Shown here: piece by piece, positions 9,101 to 20,519 of the stretch
Numbering within the stretch: position 1 is the stretch's first letter
Layout of the letters: the number at the start of each line of letters is the position of its first letter
NCBI GenBank assembly: GCA_034440615.1
Contig: JAOTOM010004141.1
Location: 92,501-156,500 of the forward strand
Source: Ashinkailepas kermadecensis
Lineage: Eukaryota > Arthropoda > Thecostraca > Neolepadidae
DNA: 64,000 nt
Reading direction: 5' to 3'
Translations under genes and position numbers: made by a program
Notes under the pieces: generated by a model
The model's input: the letters and a program-made list of their open reading frames with translations, nothing else
Database searches by the model: none
What the model was told of the DNA's origin: nothing

Positions 9101-11612
9101 ATTTGACGTCATCAGTAGTATTGGCTACTGGAATGTTCTCACTGACAAGGCCCCAAAAGTGTCTTGCAGCCAGTTTGGTTTCTTGATTGACTATGTCTAT
9201 CTGAAGGTCTTTCACCAACTGTCTGACCTCTTGTATCCTTCGACTTAATCCGTTCGCATTCAGTTGCATTGTTTTGAGCTCTCCATGAGGGCGTGCCGGT
9301 GGCAGGGGCGGGGGTTCCGGTGGCGGTGGCGGTGGAGCGTGGTCTGGCATTGTTGATCTAGCACAGGCTGGACATTTCCAATCACTCACACTGCGTGGGA
9401 CTGTGTCAAGGCCACTACATCTTCTGTGGCACCATTTTCTGCAATAGCCACATAACAGGGAATTTTGGCCCACATTTCCATCACAAACAGCACAGGGGTA
9501 ATGGCTCCGGGACCGGAATTTGACTCAACATCTCCAGCGAGTAGTAGGGAACAGTGAGCTGGGACCCTGAACCTCTCCAGCGAAAAAAAAAACGAACGAG
9601 CTCTATTTGGACGTGACCTGGAGGCCGGGGCATTTGTGAAGCTTCTTTGCAGATCTTGTAGATATGGCCCCTCCACCGCGCGCAGGTAAAGTTCCCGTTG
9701 AGAAGGTTGTCGTCGTCGTCATCGTCGCCGTCTTGTCATATGTGCATTTTGAATCGAATGCATGTGTATCGCGCCAACGCTTTCTCGACGGTGTTTGCCT
9801 TCAAACAGCTCGACGACGGAGTGATATATGGGCGCAATATAACCGAAGCAGCTGACGTGCCCAAAATTATAACTGCACACAACACATGGTGATATGCTAG
9901 CTCTGTGACGAGGTAGTTTGCTGGCTCCATGGCGAATGGTATACGCAAAACTCGTACAATGCGTGTAGCTCGTACAATGCGTATACGCAAAACTCGTACA
10001 ATGCGTGTTTGGGTTCATTCAGACTTTATCTACGGTCACGTGCATTTATAAACTATTACTATGTGCCTCTGGGTTTAAATGAGGTGAACCTGTTGAACTT
10101 GCCATATTTGTCTCGTTCACCCTTTAGTTCCGCACTGCGGCTGCCATTTTGTCTGAATTCACGGGCTCTCGCACCCGTCGATCAACCTGAGGGAAGACTC
10201 GTCCGGGGAGGTAGCCCAACCCGTATGCACTGCTTAGATGTGTGGCAAATAGTTCGCGCCGAACATATTTGGTGCATGGGGTTAAAACCTGCAGCAACTG
10301 TACAATAAAACATACCATGGATTATACGGGGGAAGAAGTGAGTTTTTTTTACTGGAAGTTTCTAACGTATTGTAGGGAGTTCCCATTCAGGATCTATCTT
10401 GAAGCACTGGACGTATTTAAAATGTGTACGGGGCTTCATCCGTGTTTTGATATGCACGTGACCAAGGTCATGACGGTCTAGCTGGTTGGGGAGGAGGGGG
10501 GGGGGGCTGCCATACAACTGATAAGTGTGCGCCGTGTAAGACGATGCACCGCCGAGACATGTCCAAGGACAGTGGGCGAGCCCACTTGGCCTCACTCGCT
10601 AACGAGCACCATGTATGTCCGTTGATTATATGTCTTATGTATGCAACTTGGTAGTGGCGGCGTTGTGTAGGACCTATCCCCTCGGAGGGATGTGCGGTGG
10701 CATTTGTTCGGGCGTGTGCAGAGAGCGGAGATTAGACCTGGGACTTCGAGCGTCGAGGCGAACTCATGTGATGTTTGGTTGCCAGGCAACCAGCAGCGGA
10801 CTCGGCTGTCACGGCTGCGACCCTCGGCCGGCAAGAAGGCGCGGACACAACAAAGGCGGCAGGCCGAACCGGACATGTCTCCGGATCTGGAGACGGCCGG
10901 CGCCGCCGACCCGGAAATCTCGCCAGAATGTGTGTCGGCACCGGCAGCTCAGCTGGAGACGGACGGTCAGGCAGAAGGGTCATGTCAGCAGCAGTCGGGC
11001 GAATCGCACGAGGGTGAGGAAGAGCCAGCGCTGGACGGCCCGGCGCGGCACAGTGACTCTCCGCCGCCGCCTCCGCACCACTGGGCACCGTCGCAGCCGC
11101 TTCTCAATGGGGAGACGCCACGTGGTGGCACAGCGCCTCCACGTGCCGCCTGGGGTCCTCCCCCACATGGCGACTGGGGTCCCTCACGTGGCGGCTACGG
11201 CCCCCCGCATGGTGGCTGTGATCCATCACATGGTGGCCGGGGTCCCTCACCTGGAAACTGGGGCCACTCACATGGTGGCTGTGGCCACTCACATGGTGGC
11301 TGTGGCCCTCCACGTGGCAACTGGGACCCCTCGCATGGCAACTGGGGTCCGTCGCATGGCAGACCGCCACGCGATGGCGGTAATCCATGTGGCGCGTGGA
11401 GGCCATCACATGGTGACTGCCCCGCACATGGTCGATGCCAGACCCCACATGGCGGCTGGGAAGCGCCTCACGTGCCTCCTCCGCCGCCGCCGCCGCCAGC
11501 TGCTGGAGATGATGCGCAGGGTCTGGCCGACATGCTGATGTCTTGGTATATCAGCGGCTATTACACTGGGCTTCATCAAGGCCGTCGGCAGAGCAAGGCC
11601 GGGCGGAGGTGA
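3382..11612 (+). CDS. SMN1: survival motor neuron protein (SMN), 3 coding exons
   Basis: Coding exons are 3382-3517, 5255-5413 and 10786-11612, all joined in phase 1, giving 373 aa (human SMN is 294 aa). By family knowledge SMN is the core of the SMN-Gemin complex that loads Sm proteins onto snRNAs in the cytoplasm and concentrates in nuclear gems. Three SMN hallmarks occur in the right order: a Gemin2-binding segment (residues ~18-36, with DIWEDSALIEAYDRALA), a Tudor domain (~62-100, ending LEFLGYGN), and a C-terminal YG box (~344-366, with SWYISGYYTG). The region between Tudor and YG box is expanded into Gly/His/Trp heptad-like repeats instead of the usual proline runs, although short proline runs remain. 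Intron 2 contains a minus-strand LINE. Exons beyond the TGA cannot be excluded, because the stop sits in a GGTGATG context resembling a donor site. Confidence 0.9.
3573..3628 (+). repeat. tail-only retroposed insertion, 13-bp target duplication
   Basis: A 56-bp segment (TGGGCGCTG...GATGCGCCCCTAAACCCC, then an AAC tail) is flanked by ACAGAAAACTGTG on the left and ACAGAAAACTATG on the right. It is the same GGGCGC...GCGCCC tail that ends the SINEs and one LINE in this window. It sits 55 bp downstream of the SMN exon 1 donor. Confidence 0.75.
3643..5100 (+). other. SMN intron 1, no further feature seen
   Basis: This is AT-rich intronic sequence between the tail insertion and the repeated acceptor of exon 2. 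No coding similarity, RNA gene or transposon end was recognised. A short direct repeat (ACACAGGCTTCGAAGT) occurs twice near 4228-4295. Confidence 0.5.
5110..5275 (+). repeat. three tandem copies of the SMN exon 2 acceptor
   Basis: The string TGACCCGACAG|GCGGT(G)GTGGTGACGGGA occurs three times, with acceptor AGs ending at 5128, 5193 and 5254 (spacings 65 and 61 bp). Each unit contains the acceptor and the first ~20 nt of the exon. Only the third continues into the Tudor-coding sequence. Confidence 0.8.
5255..5413 (+). CDS. SMN1: SMN coding exon 2 (Tudor domain)
   Basis: A 159-nt symmetrical phase 1 exon encodes a GGGDGKPAG linker and the Tudor barrel (TWQQGDFC, then VADYDEDSLPYEAVIVSL, then QLEFLGYG). 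The acceptor is CCCGACAG at 5247-5254 and the donor is TACG|GTAATT at 5414. In the family the aromatic cage that binds dimethylarginine uses W102, Y109, Y127, Y130 and N132 (human numbering). The equivalents here are Y72, Y79, F95, Y98 and N100, so two cage positions carry conservative changes. Confidence 0.88.
5640..5835 (+). other. conserved short ORF fragment of a repeat family
   Basis: A short open stretch with QIVIAQIPGVEYGDQVAVTA resembles a minus-strand stretch near 36302-36440 ([20 protein letters not shown]). Similarity at the protein level between two distant loci suggests remnants of one repeated coding element. I do not recognise the family, and no boundaries are visible. Confidence 0.3.
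6025..6130. repeat. hexanucleotide microsatellite at LINE 3' end
   Basis: A run of CATCGT hexamers of about 16 units ends in CAGTCAGTCAGTCAGG. It lies exactly at the 3' end of the minus-strand LINE, so it probably grew from that element's tail. Confidence 0.8.
6131..9676 (-). mobile_element. degenerate non-LTR retrotransposon (LINE), PHD finger and 2A-like motif
   Basis: Read on the minus strand, the fragments appear in LINE order. They are an N-terminal segment with GDVESNSGP (9509-9536), a PHD-type zinc finger (CGYCRKWCHRRCSGL...WKCPAC), a Pro-rich linker, an APE-type endonuclease (LNANGLSRRIQEV near 9260; SDHNPIIIEMGL near 8680) and a reverse transcriptase (FRPITLLCIASKVLEWL; VSLDATKAFDTVSR; GVPQEGPLSPQLFNMYV). 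They end with a C-x2-C-x7-H-x4-C motif (CRRCNDGEGNVFHLFFIC near 6310). There are many frameshifts and stops, so it is dead. It lies in SMN intron 2 in antisense orientation. The clade is uncertain (Jockey, I, Ingi or CR1-like). Confidence 0.85.
7280..7334 (+). repeat. tail-only retroposed insertion inside the LINE, 17-bp target duplication
   Basis: A 55-bp segment (GCGCAAAATGACC...GATGCGCCCTAAAACC, then AACT repeats) is flanked by perfect copies of AATTTAACATCCCTTGG at 7263-7279 and 7335-7351. It interrupts the minus-strand LINE and is therefore younger than it. Confidence 0.85.
9677..10785 (+). other. SMN intron 2 remainder, minor repeats only
   Basis: No gene was recognised between the LINE and SMN exon 3. 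A small direct repeat with CGTACAATGCGT occurs three times near 9950-10010. The acceptor of exon 3 (GGTTGCCAG) ends at 10785. Confidence 0.5.
10786..11612 (+). CDS. SMN1: SMN coding exon 3 (repeat region and YG box)
   Basis: This exon completes the GYGN end of the Tudor domain (phase 1 join giving GYGNQQRTRL). It then encodes a basic segment, an acidic segment (SGESHEGEEEPALDG), and about thirteen copies of a 7-8-residue repeat such as HSHGGCG or PSHGNWG (11105-11460, 21-24-bp DNA unit). It ends in the YG box GLADMLMSWYISGYYTG. The YG box mediates SMN oligomerisation in the family. The stop TGA is at 11610-11612. The repeat frame is also open in other frames and on the opposite strand, which explains the long shadow frames here. 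Confidence 0.87.
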
Positions 11613-12062
11613 TGTGTCAGGGCCAGGGGTCAGGAGATGGTGATGTGCCGGGGCAGGGTCAGGAGAGGTAATGTATCAGGGCCAGGGTTCTGGAGAGGGT
11701 GATGTGCCAGGGTCAGGAGATGGTGATGTGCCAGGGCCAGGGGTCAAGAGAGGTAACGTATCAGGGCCAGGGGTCGGGAGAGGGTGATGTGCCAGGGGTC
11801 AAGAGAGGTTATGTGCCAGGGGTCAAGAGAGATGTGCCAGGAGTCAGGAGAGGGTGATGTATCAGGGGTCGGGAGAGGTTATGTTTCAGGGGTCAGGAGA
11901 GGTTATGTTTCAGGGGTCAGGAGAGGTTATTTGCCAGGGTTCAGGAGAGGGTGATGTGTCAGGGGTCAGGAGAGATGTACCAGGGGTCAGGAAATGTTAT
12001 GTTCCAGGGGTCAGGAGAGGTTAAGTGCCAGGGCTCAGGATGGGGTGATGTGTCAGAGGACG
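11603..12062. repeat. 23-31-bp tandem array starting at the SMN stop codon
   Basis: About sixteen diverged units of the form GTGATGTGCCAGGGGTCAGGAGAG run from the SMN stop to about 12060. The first GGTGATGTG contains the TGA stop codon, so the array is seeded at the end of the SMN reading frame or at a cryptic donor there. Confidence 0.75.
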
Positions 12063-12139
12063 AAAGAGGCTACGTGCCGAGAGTCAGCTGCATCGCTGCA
12101 GATGTTGCGGGATTGCGGGACCACGGCAGTGTTGTAATT

Positions 12140-12410
12140 GCCATGGTCGTTGTACGCGCCGCTGTCCTAACTCGTTGGAGCGTCGTACGCGCCTCTGTCC
12201 GAACGGGTTTGGGCGTTGTACGCGGCCCTGTCCTAATTAGTTTGGGCGTTGTATACACCGTTGTCCTAACTGGTCCAGGCGTGGTATGCGGCCCTGTCCT
12301 AACTTGTTTGGGGCGTCGTACGCGGCCCTGTTCTAATTGGTTTGAGCGTCGTATGCGCCCTTGTCCTAATTGGTTGGGGCGTCGTACGCACCTCTGTTCT
12401 AAACGACAGG
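12140..12410. repeat. ~33-bp minisatellite
   Basis: About eight diverged units share CGTCGTACGCG(C/G)CCCTGTCCTAA followed by TTGGTTTGGG. No link to a gene is visible. Confidence 0.65.
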
Positions 12411-12419
12411 TTCAAGGTA

Positions 12420-15400
12420 CCCCTGGAAACATTGGCTCCAGGGCCCAGCCGACTCCTCCGGATGCGGGCGGCGCATCGTTTTTGACGGCGTGTGATTTGT
12501 TCGAACTACTCGCATGAAATATATCGTTTTTCTGGTCGTTTTCTTAAGCAGGTGTTTTATTTCGTCACTTGCTGATGCTGTTGTTTCGCGCGAAAGCAAG
12601 CATCAATATGGTGAGATAATGCGTCTTCGGCACATGACATAAGTCAGCAGTTAACGCAACCGTCTCTCTGGCCGGATCCTCACACCCCGTCTCGGGGAAG
12701 GTTATTAAAGACATCTAACTTCGAAACTAAGCGCTGCATGGAAACGGGCGGGTGCCATCGGAAAGTCCCGGTCGATTATGGTCCGAAAATAGTTTTTTTT
12801 GTATTCTGGTGTGCTGGAAGTCAAAATGTTTTTTTTTCGCGAATGAACCGATGAAAAAACATTTCATTTAGGAATATTAAGATAGTTTAAGTCGTGCAAT
12901 GCAGCTTTGACATTATTTAGGCCATGAAACTGGAAATAACTCATGAAAATAGTGTTAGGCGTCAGACGCAATGTTAATGCGGATATCGGGGGATCTCTAG
13001 TAAAGAAAGCATACTGGTATGTTCCTGATGCCATTCAAGTTCTCTGAAATATGCGCCCGCGACAAGCGCACCCGGATGCTCAGTAGTGTATGCGCGAAGA
13101 ATATAGTTACAATTTATAAGAGACTGTATCAATAAAATGTGATGCGAAGTGCGTTTATGAAAGTTAGCTTGTCTTCAGATGTTAATATAATTGCCACTTA
13201 CATCGATATGTTGCGCATATTGTTCCTTTGCGTATTGTCCTCTGGAACTATTTTCCACCATAGACGGCGGCGACGCCCGCGGCCCGTCGCTGACCGTCCG
13301 CCATTTATATTATGGCTGGCATTACCTGAACGCCAATGGGCTCCAACGACAAGGTTACAAGCAGATTTTCATATTTGAAACGATAGGCGATGTGCCTGGC
13401 ATGATTTCCGCCACCATTGGAGTTTAGGCCGACAGGTTTTCTCGATATTGTTTAAGAACATTACGCTTATGGGCGTTGAATGGAAAGAATGCATCTACAA
13501 CCGTGCATTTCTCCTACACCATTTTAGCGTGGAAGAGCCGATGTTGCTTAGTATTGTTCAAGGCTGGAACTTTATTATTTTTCGTGCGCCGCTCGGCGGC
13601 CCTTCGGATCCTCTTGGCAGCATCTGTCTGTGCTTGACGTGCATCGAGCCATGCCAGAATCTCAATAATGTCGGAAAGCTTCATGTCAAAAGGTGAAAAA
13701 TGACGGTTAGATATCTATAAAAGTAGTCGAGTATGACATCAGAAGGCAGCTGATTTTATGCCGGTTTTTTAGACCACTGGAAATTAATTCGTTTATGTAG
13801 AAAACCTGATATTAAATTTAAAGGAATACAATGTGATAAATTCAGACACAAATCCAGGAATTGAGTGCAAAAATGGCAGGGTTAAGCCTTCATGGCAGTT
13901 ATTCAAGATGATATCAAAATATAGCACGTTCGATTTTCGTCTAGTTAAGAACATTGGAAATTGTCAGCACATCACACAGACGACGTATGACGCGTTTTAT
14001 TACAAGAATGTTGAGCGGCCAATTTCTCTCATTTCACATTAAGGGCAAAGTGACAGGGTAAAATTATTTGATAATAAAACGAACTACACATTTTAGGAGA
14101 GCTTGTTTCAATGTTGTTCAAATTTGACCATTGGAAATTACCTGCACCTCCTCTAGAAACTAGAACATGGCATTAATCATAGCAAGCCCACTCTGGTGGT
14201 GTTCCTTCACAAACCCACCACCAGAGCGGCGCCACCCGGGGGGCGGTCAAGTTGTTCCGGGTCTGTGACGTAGCCAAGGCGATAGTCGGCAGCACTTCGC
14301 GTGCGTCTCAAGCCAGAATAGCCAATATTTTCCATGGCTTTACGCAGACAATTTTTATTGTATGTAGGCAAATTTTATGCCATGCGAATACCTGAAGAAT
14401 TCTACATACGAATCCGGATCGTTTTTACTTGTATCACCCCGAAAAGGTATGTTTCCTTGCCGGTAAACGAGGACACTACACAACACCGGCCGGCCGACTC
14501 CCGGAGGGCGGGGCCTAAGTCGTTGCCATGACGACCGGCTGGCCCTCAAGGCCAGTCGTGCGTCGAGCGTCGGCAGAAAAGGAAGCTGCTGTTAAATGAA
14601 ATTGAACGTTCTTTCTCATTCTTTGTACTCTTTTTCATGTCATCCTTTGCTTTCTCGTGTCAGCTGAATACAGGAGAAAGTAAAGCATGCCATAGTACCA
14701 TATGCTCTTTTCTAATGAAAATTATAGAAAAATAAGAAAAAAGAAGCACGTGAAGTTTTTGCCGCGGTTGCGGCACTATATCACCAATTGCCAGGAATCT
14801 GCTAGATGTGGAATATTCTCCTTTAGGATTCTATAATCCGCCAGATGTCCACCACATTCTAGTGGAATATCGCATATTCTAGCTGTGACGTCACCAAGGC
14901 ACAGTATATACTAGATCTGAGAATATACTAAACTTGGGTGTACCCGTTCTTTAATATACTCTGGCGCCACCGATATTATGTCCGCTCATGACGCCCAACG
15001 GTAGTGTCTAAATAGGTCTAGCTCACATTGCACACTTGATGTGTATGTTTATTAGCTTCATCCTCAAACATTTTTGGAGGTGGTCCTCCTTGGCCTGAGT
15101 TAGGTCAATGACCTTACATGACCTTGGGTTGGAACGTTCACTTTAGACTCAAATATGATCAAGGAAAAGGTACCGAAAACGCGCCGTCGTTTTCCGCTAT
15201 CGCACACAAACCTTAGGTGGAGGAGGCACGTAAAAAAAAGATCCCCGAGACGGGGCGGGCGGCGACAGAAACTGCGACACTCTCCGACTTGAGCCAGGCT
15301 CCTGGGCACTGTCCGCCAGCTCGGGGCTAGCTGGATGGAAATGTTGGGATTCGGTTAGGGTGTATGACGACTATCGCTGACGAGGTAAGACCACCAAACA

Positions 15401-17330
15401 ACTGCTCTTGTTCGGGTTTGTACCACCAGCCTGAACTGTGCGGAGGCGTGTGGCGAAACACACGCGGATGTCGAAGGCGGAGGAAACTTCAGATCGCAAG
15501 CAGACATGGCTCGAGATCTCTCATCAAGCCAGGGTGCACGTCCATATTTTCTGAACACATTTTTCAATCGAGTAGAGGAAATGTCAAATTGACATTAGCA
15601 GGGTACCAGGCCAGGCAGCCCGGACCCCGACCCACCCGAGATCTCCAGCCATTCAGGCAGGTATGGCTGAGGAGAGTCGGCATTCTGTCTGGCCCTCCTC
15701 GCCGTGCAGGGGCCGATGGGCTGAAGTGAAGTGGCTGCAGCCGTTTAATAACGAAGCCAGGCCGCAATAGCTGCTGGCTGCTGAGCACTCTGGCTTCACT
15801 AGTTCCGCCTGCTGTGGCACAAAAACGCCGCGGTCGCCCCTCGCGGTCGCGGCGGTGCGCCGGCAGGTTTTTTGCCAACGATGTCCTGCTGCATCCGTCC
15901 ATCTCTGTAGCAGTTGGGCGTGGGAGGGAGGGGGACAGAGCTGCTCACGTTCTGATGACGTGCTTGCCGCCGCACGTTAACCGGGGATGAGTTAAGACGT
16001 GAGGAAATAGTCAGCCACATCGCACACCGCAGTGATCTCGCGATAGCGTAGCGCTTCCCTGCGAGCAACCAGTGTGATTCACGACAGTAATTTCGCATTG
16101 TGTCCAAAAATAAGCAACGCTGGTTTAACCTGAAGGCAAATGGAATTGTTACGAGAGCAACTTTGCCGACCAACGACTTGCGGTAGTCAATGCGTATAGC
16201 AAGATATCTTCAGGTACCATGTCAATCAAGGTCCAGGACTTTCAGGTTCCAGTCAATGCCGAATTAATATTGCGCAACCTGATCATCTGTGCTGCCAGGC
16301 TCATGGGTCGCGCACCTATCTTACACACATCGTTCTTAGCCTGCAACTTCTGACTACAAACTGAACTCATACTAAAAGTGACTAAGTTGTGTTTGGCATA
16401 GGTAGTTGTGTGCAGCGATTTCCAAGAGGTTCACTTTGTATATACTAGTGTGGGGGGGGGGGGGCACTGGCTCCCTCAATCATTGATTTCCCCTCCCCTA
16501 ATCAAGCTGAAACTTAATCATTAGGCGTGCGCTAGATAAAAATGGTTTGCGGTCAGTTTTGGCCATCATAAATGTCATCCCTGAAACCAACTTCACGATG
16601 ACACCTATGCCGATTTGGTTTGTGATGTGAACAGCACGAAATTTTACTTAAAACCTTTTTTTCCCCGAAGTATTCTCTTGAAAATCATCAAGGAAAAGGA
16701 TTTTGTGAGGGGGCAGGGGCGAAGGAGAGGGAAATATTTTGAAAAACGGAAACGTTTTGATTCGGCGTTGGCATCACTCTACCCCTTCATGGGCACAATT
16801 TGTGTTGAAACCCGTCAGCTTCAACAATCCATTGCATATTTCCTGATACTTGTCCTTAACTTGATCAGCAACCGTGACCTTTGTACGTGTCATAATGTCA
16901 GATGAAGCCTTCAATTTGTATATCATTGATATTGGGACACGAAATTACATTTGTTTCACGACTAGGCTCTGAAAACTACGGCGATGACTGCGAGACTGAC
17001 CACGCCGCAACATTGACCCATGGGCTTAAATCGCGAGGTGAATCAAAAGACATACACAGAAATAAGTACCTCTCGAAAATACAAGATTGGAAATACGTCA
17101 TGCCGTTAATCGCATGGCGACGATGATATCGCGTCACCGTTTATCGCTAAATGTATGACGCATTGTCGTATCTAGCTTAGCAAAGTTTGTGGGGCTTAAA
17201 TTACCCATAAAACTCCGAGGGGAGGGATGGACGCGGTATTCCAAAAGATGGCAAAGTTACACCCCACTTGTTCTGGAACGAGAAGCTAATTCCTCCAAAG
17301 TTACTTGTGGTGCCGTATGTACCACAAATA
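12420..17330. other. intergenic sequence, no gene seen
   Basis: No ORF here has recognisable domains, and no splice-consistent exon was found. There is a small hairpin-forming CCCCGTCTCGGGG near 12690, and its counterpart CCCCGAGACGGGG occurs near 15243. A GC-rich patch occurs at 15.2-15.9 kb. Possible polyadenylation hexamers (AATAAA near 13131) cannot be tied to SMN from sequence alone. Confidence 0.45.
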
Positions 17331-17339
17331 GCCAGGGGC

Positions 17340-17756
17340 GAATGCAAGGGGAGGCACTAGGGGAATGTGCCTCCCTCATGGAAAGGTGGCGCTCCTCCGG
17401 CCGGGAAAAGGCGTCCCTCTGGGAAGGGGGAGGCATTAGGGGAATGTGCTTCCCCTCATGGGAAGGTGGCACTCCTCCGGCCGGGCGGGAAAAGGCGTCC
17501 CTCTGGGAAGGGGGAGGCATTAGGGGAATGTGCTTCCCCTCATGGGAAGGTGGCACTCCTCCGACCGGGAAAAGGCGTCCCTCTGGGAAGGGGGAGGCAT
17601 TGGGGGAATGTGCCTCCCTCATGGGAAGGTGGCACTCCTCCGGCCGGGAAAAGGCGTCCCTCTGGGAAGGGGGAGGCATTGGGGGAATGTGCCTCCCTCA
17701 TGGGAAGGTGGCACTCCTCCGGCCGGGAAAAGGCGTCCCTCTGGGAAGGCTTTAGT
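17340..17756. repeat. ~78-bp minisatellite, five units
   Basis: Near-identical units each contain GGAATGTGCCTCCCTCATGG, then GGTGGCACTCCTCCGGCCGG, then AAAAGGCGTCCCTCTGGGAA. High identity between units points to recent expansion. Several frames stay open across the array, but none looks like a real protein. Confidence 0.85.
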
Positions 17757-17769
17757 GCACACCATTCGA

Positions 17770-18060
17770 CTTTGTCCAGCTAAAGCCGCCCTTCTGTGGG
17801 GAATGGCGCCCCCTTGGGAGGAATGGCTCTCCTTTGAGAAGGCCCGAGTAACCTCCGTCGAATATTTCAACCAGGGGCGCCCTTCTGAGAGGAAAAAGCG
17901 CTCGTTCGGAAGGCTTGAGTGTACCCCCACTCATCCCCTGAGTTTTCCAGCCAGAGGTGGCCCTCGGAGCACAGGTGCCCCCCAGGTATTTTTGAAGTGG
18001 CGCCCCTCCGGACATGTGCCAGACATGTGTCAGAGGGGCGCATCGGTGGGATTGTCGCGC
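17770..18060. repeat. dispersed GC-rich repeat related to 60.8-61.0 kb
   Basis: Blocks such as GGGGCGCCCTTCTGAGAGG and GAAGGCTTGAGTGTACCCCC recur on the opposite strand around 60830-60970 (AGAAGGCTCAAGTGAACCCC in reverse complement). This marks an interspersed element; its class is unknown. Confidence 0.5.
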
Positions 18061-19755
18061 GAGAGGCATGTCTGTTCTACTGATTGGTCACATAAACATC
18101 CAAAGTCTGAAACCGAAATTGCTCGAGTTGTCTTTCGAGCTCAGTCAACTCAAGTATGATATCATGGCACTTAACGAGACCTGGCTTAAGCCTGCCACAT
18201 CAAACCGTCTGCTGGTTCTGCCGGGCTATCAACTCTCCCGAGCGGACCGGCCGGACAATCGTGACTTCGGTGGTGTGGCCGCCGTGGCCGTCAGGGACGG
18301 CATAAGCGTGGCACTGCTCAAGGTGACTGTGCAACCACGACCCAACAGCAGGCCCGAGTCATTGTGGACCGTGGTGAAGCCGGATGGCAAGCGGAGGTTC
18401 ATTCTCGGCACAGTCTACCGCCCTACCCGGTGCAATGTTGCAGACTTAAAGGCGGACTTCTCCAATCTAGAGTCCCAGTACGAACGGCTTTGCATTGATC
18501 ATCCTTCATATAAAGTGATTATCTGCGGCGACCTAAATTGCGATCTCACAAAGCCTGATGGCGACTCTGCGAAAAATATGTTGAACAGTTTTTTTGGTCT
18601 GAATACTCGCTGCACCAATTTGTAAAGACACCTACTTATTCAAGCGGTTCTCTGCTGGATGTTTTTATAGCGAATTGTCGTCTTCTTGTCATACGCTGTG
18701 GTTCGTGATTTTGACATCTTATTCCGCACAAGTTTGTTTGCGTTTTTATCGATGTTCCTCGCTGCTGTCCTGCGCGTCGCACCGTGCAATCTCGTAGCTT
18801 GCGCCGGATTGACCAAACTGCTTTGTATCGTGACCTGATGTGTATGGATTGGTGGAGAGTGTTTTATTCACAGACAGTCACGTTGAAGTGGAACGCTTTC
18901 CTGTGTCGCTTTTTACCGATTTTTCACCGACACGCTCCAGTTAGGACGTCGCGCATTCGAAACCCAAGCGCCGCAGCGTTGTCTGACAGAACCAGGGACA
19001 TCATGGCCCGCCGCCGGGAGGCGCTGCGTTACTCAGATCACGGCTCTGCTGCTTACAGCGAGCTCAACAGACAGGTGCGCTCTGCCATTCGACGCGATAC
19101 CCTTGACGATGTGCAGAGGCGTATCCAGGAGAGCGGACGAGGGGGCATATGGCGGTGCATTCGGTCTACCGTGGGCGATGCCAAGTGCCATCGTAAGGTT
19201 CCTGACGCTACGCCTGACCAGCTAAACGATTATTTTGTTGGCGTTGGACCACGCATTGGTGGCGAGGTTGCTGGTCAAATGCCTCCCCGAGCCTGGCCTG
19301 TCGTTTGCAGCGGGTGGGTGCTTGTTCATTCTGCCTTGTGCCATAATCCCTCTCCGAGCTGCGCGCCATCATGTTCGGCTTGAGCAGCTCATCCGCCTGC
19401 GGGGGGGGGGGACGGCATCAACGTGGGTATGATCCGGCTGAGTTTTGACGTCATTGGCAGTGTGCTTCTGCATTTGGTCAACTCCAGCCTCACCACCGCC
19501 GACGTCCCCATCTCCTGGAAGCACTCCATAGTTTCTCCCATCTTTAAATACGGTGACCCTACCAGCCCATCCAACTACCGGCCCATCTCTATTGTCCCGA
19601 TCATTGCCAAAATTGTGGATCGTGCAGTCCACCAGCAGCTCTACGCCTACTTGTCCAACAACCACCTCCTCTCTCCTACCCAGCATGGTTTCCACCCCCG
19701 TCACTCAATGGAGACCGCGCTGATATCCATATCCGACCAAATCCTATCGGCCTGT

Positions 19756-20130
19756 AGAGTCGAAGGTACACTCCACACTGTCTCGATGGCATGTTGCCAG
19801 AAACTTGTGCGTGTCGAATATTGCTTGTATTTGCAGAGAAGATCCAAGTGAGAGAAGGAACAAACGCATTAGTATTGCGGCCGCGTCGGCGTCACACTTC
19901 CCAACAGCTGTGTTAGTTTTCTCCTGCGCATGCGTCAACTCGCCGCTAGCTACGGCGAGGGGGCGGTGAGTAATGACGCGTTGCGTGCCGCCCCGACGGG
20001 CGAATGTGGAGCGGCGTTTGGGCCATGACGGCAAATGTGGCGCAGCGTTTGGGCCATGACTGTAAACGTGGCGCACTGCTTTGGCCATCACTCTAGCTCG
20101 CCGGTGTGCCGCTGTTGCGGCCCGCTACAG
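19756..20130. other. ~370-bp insertion in the LINE reverse transcriptase
   Basis: The reverse-transcriptase frame stops matching after ISDQILSAC and resumes at LDLSKCFDVIDH. The intervening sequence contains three ~37-bp units with GCGTTTGGGCCATGAC (19995-20095). The boundaries are uncertain and the element type is not recognised. Confidence 0.5.
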
Positions 20131-20519
20131 GCCAATGATCGTGGTGAGATGTCCCTCCTTTGACTCCTGGACTTGAGCAAATGCTTTGATGTGATAGACC
20201 ATTCAAAACTCTTGATCAAATTAAGCCAGCACGGTATTGACACTTCATGGTTTTCGGCCTATCTGAAAGACCATACCCAGAGTGTCAGCCTCACTGACAG
20301 TCTGGGTCGCAGCTTAAAGTCTATTTCACTTTCAAACATCATAGGAGTTTTTCAAGGCTCATCTCTCGGCCCTTTGCTCTACTGCGTCTTCGTCAACAAC
20401 CTCAGTCTGTTCGTTGAAGGCGCAGTAGTCGTTCAGTATGCAGATGACACACACATTTTGGTCACCGGAAACAAAACTCGCATCAAAAGTATCGCTTCCG
20501 AGTTGGAACACGTTCTGGC

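Noticed and set aside
9509..9536. Viral polyprotein remnant because of the 2A-like motif
   Set aside because: It is followed by a PHD finger, an APE endonuclease and a non-LTR reverse transcriptase, so it belongs to a LINE.
10615..11538. Long Arg/His/Met-rich frame overlapping SMN exon 3
   Set aside because: It is a shadow of the SMN repeat region. The SMN frame alone carries the YG box and phase-matched splice sites.
17189..18159. Several overlapping open frames over the 78-bp repeat
   Set aside because: They follow from the repeat composition, and no frame looks like a known protein.
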